From positions 62,001 to 126,000 of the forward strand of contig LRMT01000040.1 in NCBI GenBank assembly GCA_001725945.1: a DNA stretch of 64,000 nucleotides, in the 5' to 3' direction. Below the pieces are notes generated by a model. The model saw nothing but the letters and a program-made list of their open reading frames with translations. It was not told where the DNA came from and made no database searches. Positions 61,137 to 64,000 of this stretch are shown in pieces; the first letter of the stretch is position 1, and the number at the start of each line of letters is the position of its first letter. The translations under genes and the position numbers were made by a program. The stretch is from Cupriavidus sp. UYMMa02A (GTDB lineage Bacteria; Pseudomonadota; Gammaproteobacteria; Burkholderiales; Burkholderiaceae).

Positions 61137-61753
61137 AACGTATATTCGCTACATTACTTGCTGCGCTGCCGGCCTTTGCGTTCGCTGCCACGATAGTCGA
61201 TTTTGACAGCGATGTCGTTGGAGCGCCACCTCCTGGCTGGACTATTGGCTCAACTGGCGGTGGCTCTCCGAAATGGTCCGTGCAAGGAGACTCGACGGCC
61301 CCCAGCCCACCAAACGTTCTGAAGCAGCTGGGAATCGGAACGTTTCCCTGGTGTGTGAAGAAGGACATCGCCATCGCAGACGGCTTCGTCGAGGTCAAGC
61401 TCAAGCCGCTCAGCGGAAAAGAGGACCAGGCCGGTGGCGTTGTGTGGCGCTGGACAAGCGGCGAGAGCTACTATCTGGCGCGCGTAAACGCTCTGGAAAA
61501 CAACATCGCCTTCTACTACGTCGAGCGTGGAAGGCGAAGAGAACTCAAAGCTGTCGACGTAAAAGTCCGTCGTGATGCCTGGCAAACGCTCCGCGCCGAA
61601 TTCAGCGGAACGCACGTCCGCGTGTTTTTCAACGGCAAGCCTTACATCGAAGCCGACGACCACCATATTGCCGGGCCGGGAGCCGTCGGGGTTTGGACGA
61701 AAGCCGACAGCGTAACGGCGTTCGACGACTTCAGCTACGACGGAACGCACTGA
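61133..61753 (+). CDS. Secreted concanavalin A-like (LamG/DUF1080-type) protein
   Basis: Protein of 206 residues with GTG start overlapping the SRAP stop. Signal peptide KRIFATLLAALPAFAFAA; the mature part is a beta-sandwich-like domain (IVDFDSDVVGAPPPGW, EVKLKPLSGKEDQAGGVVWRW, YYLARVNALENNIAFYYV, AWQTLRAEFSGTHVRVFFNGKPYIEADD, FDDFSYDG). Such domains bind glycans; an enzyme active site is not evident. Coupling to a DNA-repair gene is odd and may not reflect function. Confidence 0.8.
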   Translation: MKRIFATLLAALPAFAFAATIVDFDSDVVGAPPPGWTIGSTGGGSPKWSVQGDSTAPSPPNVLKQLGIGTFPWCVKKDIAIADGFVEVKLKPLSGKEDQAGGVVWRWTSGESYYLARVNALENNIAFYYVERGRRRELKAVDVKVRRDAWQTLRAEFSGTHVRVFFNGKPYIEADDHHIAGPGAVGVWTKADSVTAFDDFSYDGTH

Positions 61754-61891
61754 CGAGCACCGGGTGCTCAATGGCCGTGTTCAAGTGTGAGCTTAGAAAG
61801 CACGGACCCAAGGGATTGCGCGATGCACCCGTACCCGATCAGGCCGGTACGCTCGCGCAACCTTGGTGGATTCGACCAATTTTACCCAGCC

Positions 61892-62185
61892 TCAGTGCTT
61901 GTGGGTGTGTTTGGTGGTGTTGCGATGCATGCGATTGTCTTGGGCCTTTTCGTGATTTGACCCCTCCGAACTCCTTCGGTCCTCAGCACGCTGCAAGCCC
62001 TTGTCGCGGTCGCTAGAAAATGAGCCATTGGAATTTATCGCAGCCTCATTGCTGGCGTGACCGGACGTTGGGCCGCCGAAGTTGCCACCATTGCCACCCC
62101 CTCCGCCACCGCCACGCGCAGAGGCACCAAAACTCAGACCAATCAGCAAACTTCCGACCGCAACTACCAATGTCTTCTTCATCAT
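61892..62185 (-). CDS. Small secreted Gly-rich protein with charged His-containing tail
   Basis: Protein of 97 residues. Signal peptide MKKTLVVAVGSLLIGLSFGASA, then RGGGGGGGNGGNFGG, a Ser/Asn part and a hydrophilic end (HEKAQDNRMHRNTTKHTHKH) able to bind metal. AGGGGG precedes ATG 62185. Related in style to the other small secreted proteins at 58.5-60.0 kb. The neighbouring gaps 61754-61891 and 62186-62397 show no gene. Confidence 0.65.
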   Translation of the reverse strand: MMKKTLVVAVGSLLIGLSFGASARGGGGGGGNGGNFGGPTSGHASNEAAINSNGSFSSDRDKGLQRAEDRRSSEGSNHEKAQDNRMHRNTTKHTHKH

Positions 62186-62397
62186 GACGTCCCCCTGGAG
62201 GTATCGAGGCAAAGCCTCGTTCGCCTCCAATATATCTTAATGTGGCTTGGACCTGCGTAACAAACGGTAAGGGTCCGGTTGTAGCCGGTGAGAGCCTGAA
62301 AATAGTGAAATGGTCCAGTACAGCGCTAGCCACGGCCTTTTCAACTAATTGTCGCGTCCAGGCTTTTCGCCTGAGACGCGCCGCAATCTAACGAATG

Positions 62398-63201
62398 CTA
62401 CTTGGCAATGGCTCCGCTCTTCAGATGCTCCTCTGCATACGGAAACACGAATTCCGAATTCGGGCGTATCAGTTCCGTGTCCTTGTTCGCGTAGTGCAGA
62501 CGCGATAGCAAGTCCTTAATGACACTGAGGCGCGCGACGCGCTTGTCGTCGGCCCTCACGACGTTCCATGGAACGACTCCACTTGTTCGCTCGAACATGT
62601 CGTTTCGTGCCTTGCTGTATTTTTTCCACAACGAGACAGCCTGCTCGTCGATGGGGCTGACTTTCCACTGCTTTAGGGGGTCTTGCTGGCGGTCCTTGAT
62701 GCGCCTCTTCTGTTCGGCTTTCGTGATGTCCAGGTAGTACTTGATGAGTCGAATGCCAGAACGCACCAGCATTCCTTCGAACTCTGGGACGCTCGACATA
62801 AACTCCTCGTGCTCGGCATCTGTGCAGAATCCCATCACGTGCTCGACGCCTGCCCGGTTGTACCAACTGCGATTGAAAAGCGTAAATTCACCTGCGGCAG
62901 GCAGTTCGGCCGCATAGCGCCGGAAGTACCAGGAGCCTCGGTCGCGGTCGGATGGCTTACCGAGCGCAACTACTCGAGTTTCTCGGGGACTGAGATGCTC
63001 AACGATGCGCTTAATGGTTCCATCCTTGCCGGCAGCATCTCTGCCCTCAAAAATCACCAGAATCCTGTCGTCGCAGCTGATGAAGTGCTTTTGCAGCTTA
63101 ACGAGTTCGATCTGAAGCAAGCGTAGATTCTCCTCATACTCCTCGTGAGAGAGGGCGCTCTTCTCAGGCGAAGTCTCTTTGCTACTTGCCTTCATTTTCA
63201 T
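62398..63201 (-). CDS. ppk2: Polyphosphate kinase 2 (class I PPK2)
   Basis: Intact 267-residue enzyme transferring phosphate between polyphosphate and nucleoside diphosphates. Walker A ILVIFEGRDAAGKDGTIKR near residue 50, Walker B-like FTLFNRSWYNRAGVEHVMGF, the lid region DRQQDPLKQWKVSPID and PWNVVRADDKRVARLSVIKDLL. Single-domain length. It usually favours nucleotide synthesis from polyphosphate, complementing PPK1 encoded at 4.9 kb, but the two are 55 kb apart and not co-regulated by position. Confidence 0.93.
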   Translation of the reverse strand: MKMKASSKETSPEKSALSHEEYEENLRLLQIELVKLQKHFISCDDRILVIFEGRDAAGKDGTIKRIVEHLSPRETRVVALGKPSDRDRGSWYFRRYAAELPAAGEFTLFNRSWYNRAGVEHVMGFCTDAEHEEFMSSVPEFEGMLVRSGIRLIKYYLDITKAEQKRRIKDRQQDPLKQWKVSPIDEQAVSLWKKYSKARNDMFERTSGVVPWNVVRADDKRVARLSVIKDLLSRLHYANKDTELIRPNSEFVFPYAEEHLKSGAIAK

Positions 63202-63459
63202 GATTGTGCGTCCTTGAATGCTTCGGGCGTCGCTTGCATTTCTCGCCCCCTTATTAGGATGCCGCAGCCGGCGCAGCGACCGGGGACTGCGAAGGTGAAA
63301 AGAGGTCCCCGTCCGCGGTGCGATGAGCTTTCACACTTCGGGGGCGCGCTTGCCCTTGCTTGAAAATGCCGCAGCTGCTACGAGAGTATTCATACGGCGA
63401 TTAACCCATCATATATTACGGCTGTATCGCTGCCGGAAGAAGAGGATGGCTCCCTAAAT

Positions 63460-63819
63460 ATGGATTTGCTTCGTAAGCAACTCGATAGGCGTAGGGAATT
63501 TGCTGCCAAAACTCTAGAGTCCTACGAGCGGAATCGTGCTCCACTCGGTATCATCGGACAGCGCTTGGGGTGTGATGTTATTGACTTGGTTCGCGGCTGG
63601 CCAAGCAATGCGCCCAAAGCTGGAAGTGGGGAGCGGCTGGAGACGTCGAATTTTAGGGAATTCGGAACCATGTATTCTCATGAAGGGCAACTAGGCTGCG
63701 GGTGCTGCATGACAGCGGCTTCCCGGTACCGCACAAGCCGATCCAGGGTGATGCGCTGCGCGTGGCAATGTACCGTGCGATGGGGACAGCCGTGGCGGGG
63801 TAGTGACTGCGCCCGGTGA
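63460..63819 (+). CDS. Possible truncated protein, N-terminal part only
   Basis: Open frame of 119 codons. The first 55 or so residues (MDLLRKQLDRRREFAAKTLESYERNRAPLGIIGQRLGCDVIDLVRGWPSNAP) look like a real N-terminus: a basic helix followed by a compact fold. After about 63650 the reading becomes Cys/Arg-rich and implausible, coinciding with an apparent jump in GC content. I read it as a gene cut by an insertion or deletion junction. No ribosome site is clear. Confidence 0.4.
   Translation: MDLLRKQLDRRREFAAKTLESYERNRAPLGIIGQRLGCDVIDLVRGWPSNAPKAGSGERLETSNFREFGTMYSHEGQLGCGCCMTAASRYRTSRSRVMRCAWQCTVRWGQPWRGSDCAR
63684..63803 (+). pseudogene. C-terminal remnant of a disrupted gene
   Basis: High-GC reading frame ending at TAG 63801-63803: LRVLHDSGFPVPHKPIQGDALRVAMYRAMGTAVAG. 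Its codon use fits the core genome while the DNA just to the left does not, and it has no start codon of its own. It looks like the tail of a core gene whose front was replaced at about 63.68 kb. A GC-rich hairpin (GCGCCCGG...CCCGGGCGC) follows. Confidence 0.35.
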
Positions 63820-63936
63820 CCCGGGCGCGCACGCTGATCGCCGCGTACAAGAGGGCGGGCGAATCGCTTGGCAGGTCGTGTCCGCGCTGCGCTATCATGC
63901 GGTCCTGCCCAACCAGGCAATTTCCACGCACGACTC

Positions 63937-64000
63937 ATGCATCACGTTGTACTGCGCGCTTCGCTGGCGCTGAGCTGTTTTGTCCTCTCTCAATCCGCTT
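63937..64000 (+). CDS. Possible start of a secreted protein gene (cut by window edge)
   Basis: ATG followed by HHVVLRASLALSCFVLSQSA, which reads as a signal peptide, continuing past the right edge. No strong ribosome site. Only 21 codons are visible, so function cannot be stated. Confidence 0.35.
   Translation, partial: MHHVVLRASLALSCFVLSQSA

Overview
The window looks like a stretch of a GC-rich betaproteobacterial chromosome, most probably Cupriavidus or a close Burkholderiaceae relative. This rests on gene content and composition only: many LysR regulators, three Bug-type (TctC) periplasmic binding proteins without TctA/TctB partners, a Burkholderia-type porin, gentisate and phosphonate catabolism, a fliLMNOPQR operon and a single-chain indolepyruvate:ferredoxin oxidoreductase. 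No rRNA, tRNA, CRISPR array or insertion sequence was seen.

Layout. 1-4.6 kb: edge of a LysR gene, a long indolepyruvate oxidoreductase gene and a DoxX protein. 4.9-7.0 kb: polyphosphate kinase 1. 7.1-11.2 kb: CoA-transferase, LysR, Bug protein and MaoC-like hydratase. 11.2-18.7 kb: an eight-gene leftward operon (intradiol dioxygenase, SDR, BKACE, MDR, cupin, porin, Bug protein, LacI) behind a strong promoter carrying tandem LacI-type operators. 18.9-23.2 kb: an HlyD/MacB-like ABC exporter. 23.2-29.6 kb: 3-hydroxybenzoate/gentisate pathway with MFS transporter and divergent LysR. 29.7-33.6 kb: RidA, a chemoreceptor and RtcB. 33.7-44.2 kb: 2-aminoethylphosphonate uptake and degradation (PhnW, ABC transporter, GntR regulator, PhnA, PhnY, and an FAD oxidoreductase). 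44.4-48.9 kb: fliLMNOPQR. 49.3-51.9 kb: aconitase B. 52.1-57.2 kb: a hydroxyacid operon (FMN oxidase, RraA-like aldolase, 2-hydroxyacid dehydrogenase, Bug protein) with divergent LysR. 57.4-63.7 kb: an apparently lower-GC accessory stretch of small secreted proteins, a GNAT, an SRAP protein and PPK2, ending at a probable junction near 63.68 kb.

How genes work together. The gentisate genes give a full route 3-hydroxybenzoate -> gentisate -> maleylpyruvate -> fumarylpyruvate -> fumarate + pyruvate. The phn genes give 2-aminoethylphosphonate -> phosphonoacetaldehyde -> phosphonoacetate -> acetate + phosphate. The LacI-regulated operon appears to be a self-contained aromatic ring-cleavage unit whose exact substrate cannot be read from sequence.

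Sequence quality. About half of the genes, including acnB and ppk, are interrupted by single-base losses. Nearly all can be repaired by restoring one G or C to a GG/CC run, usually inside GGC or GCC. I treat these as consensus errors, give whole-gene coordinates across the breaks, and list the break positions. Computer-predicted proteins from this sequence will be fragmented.
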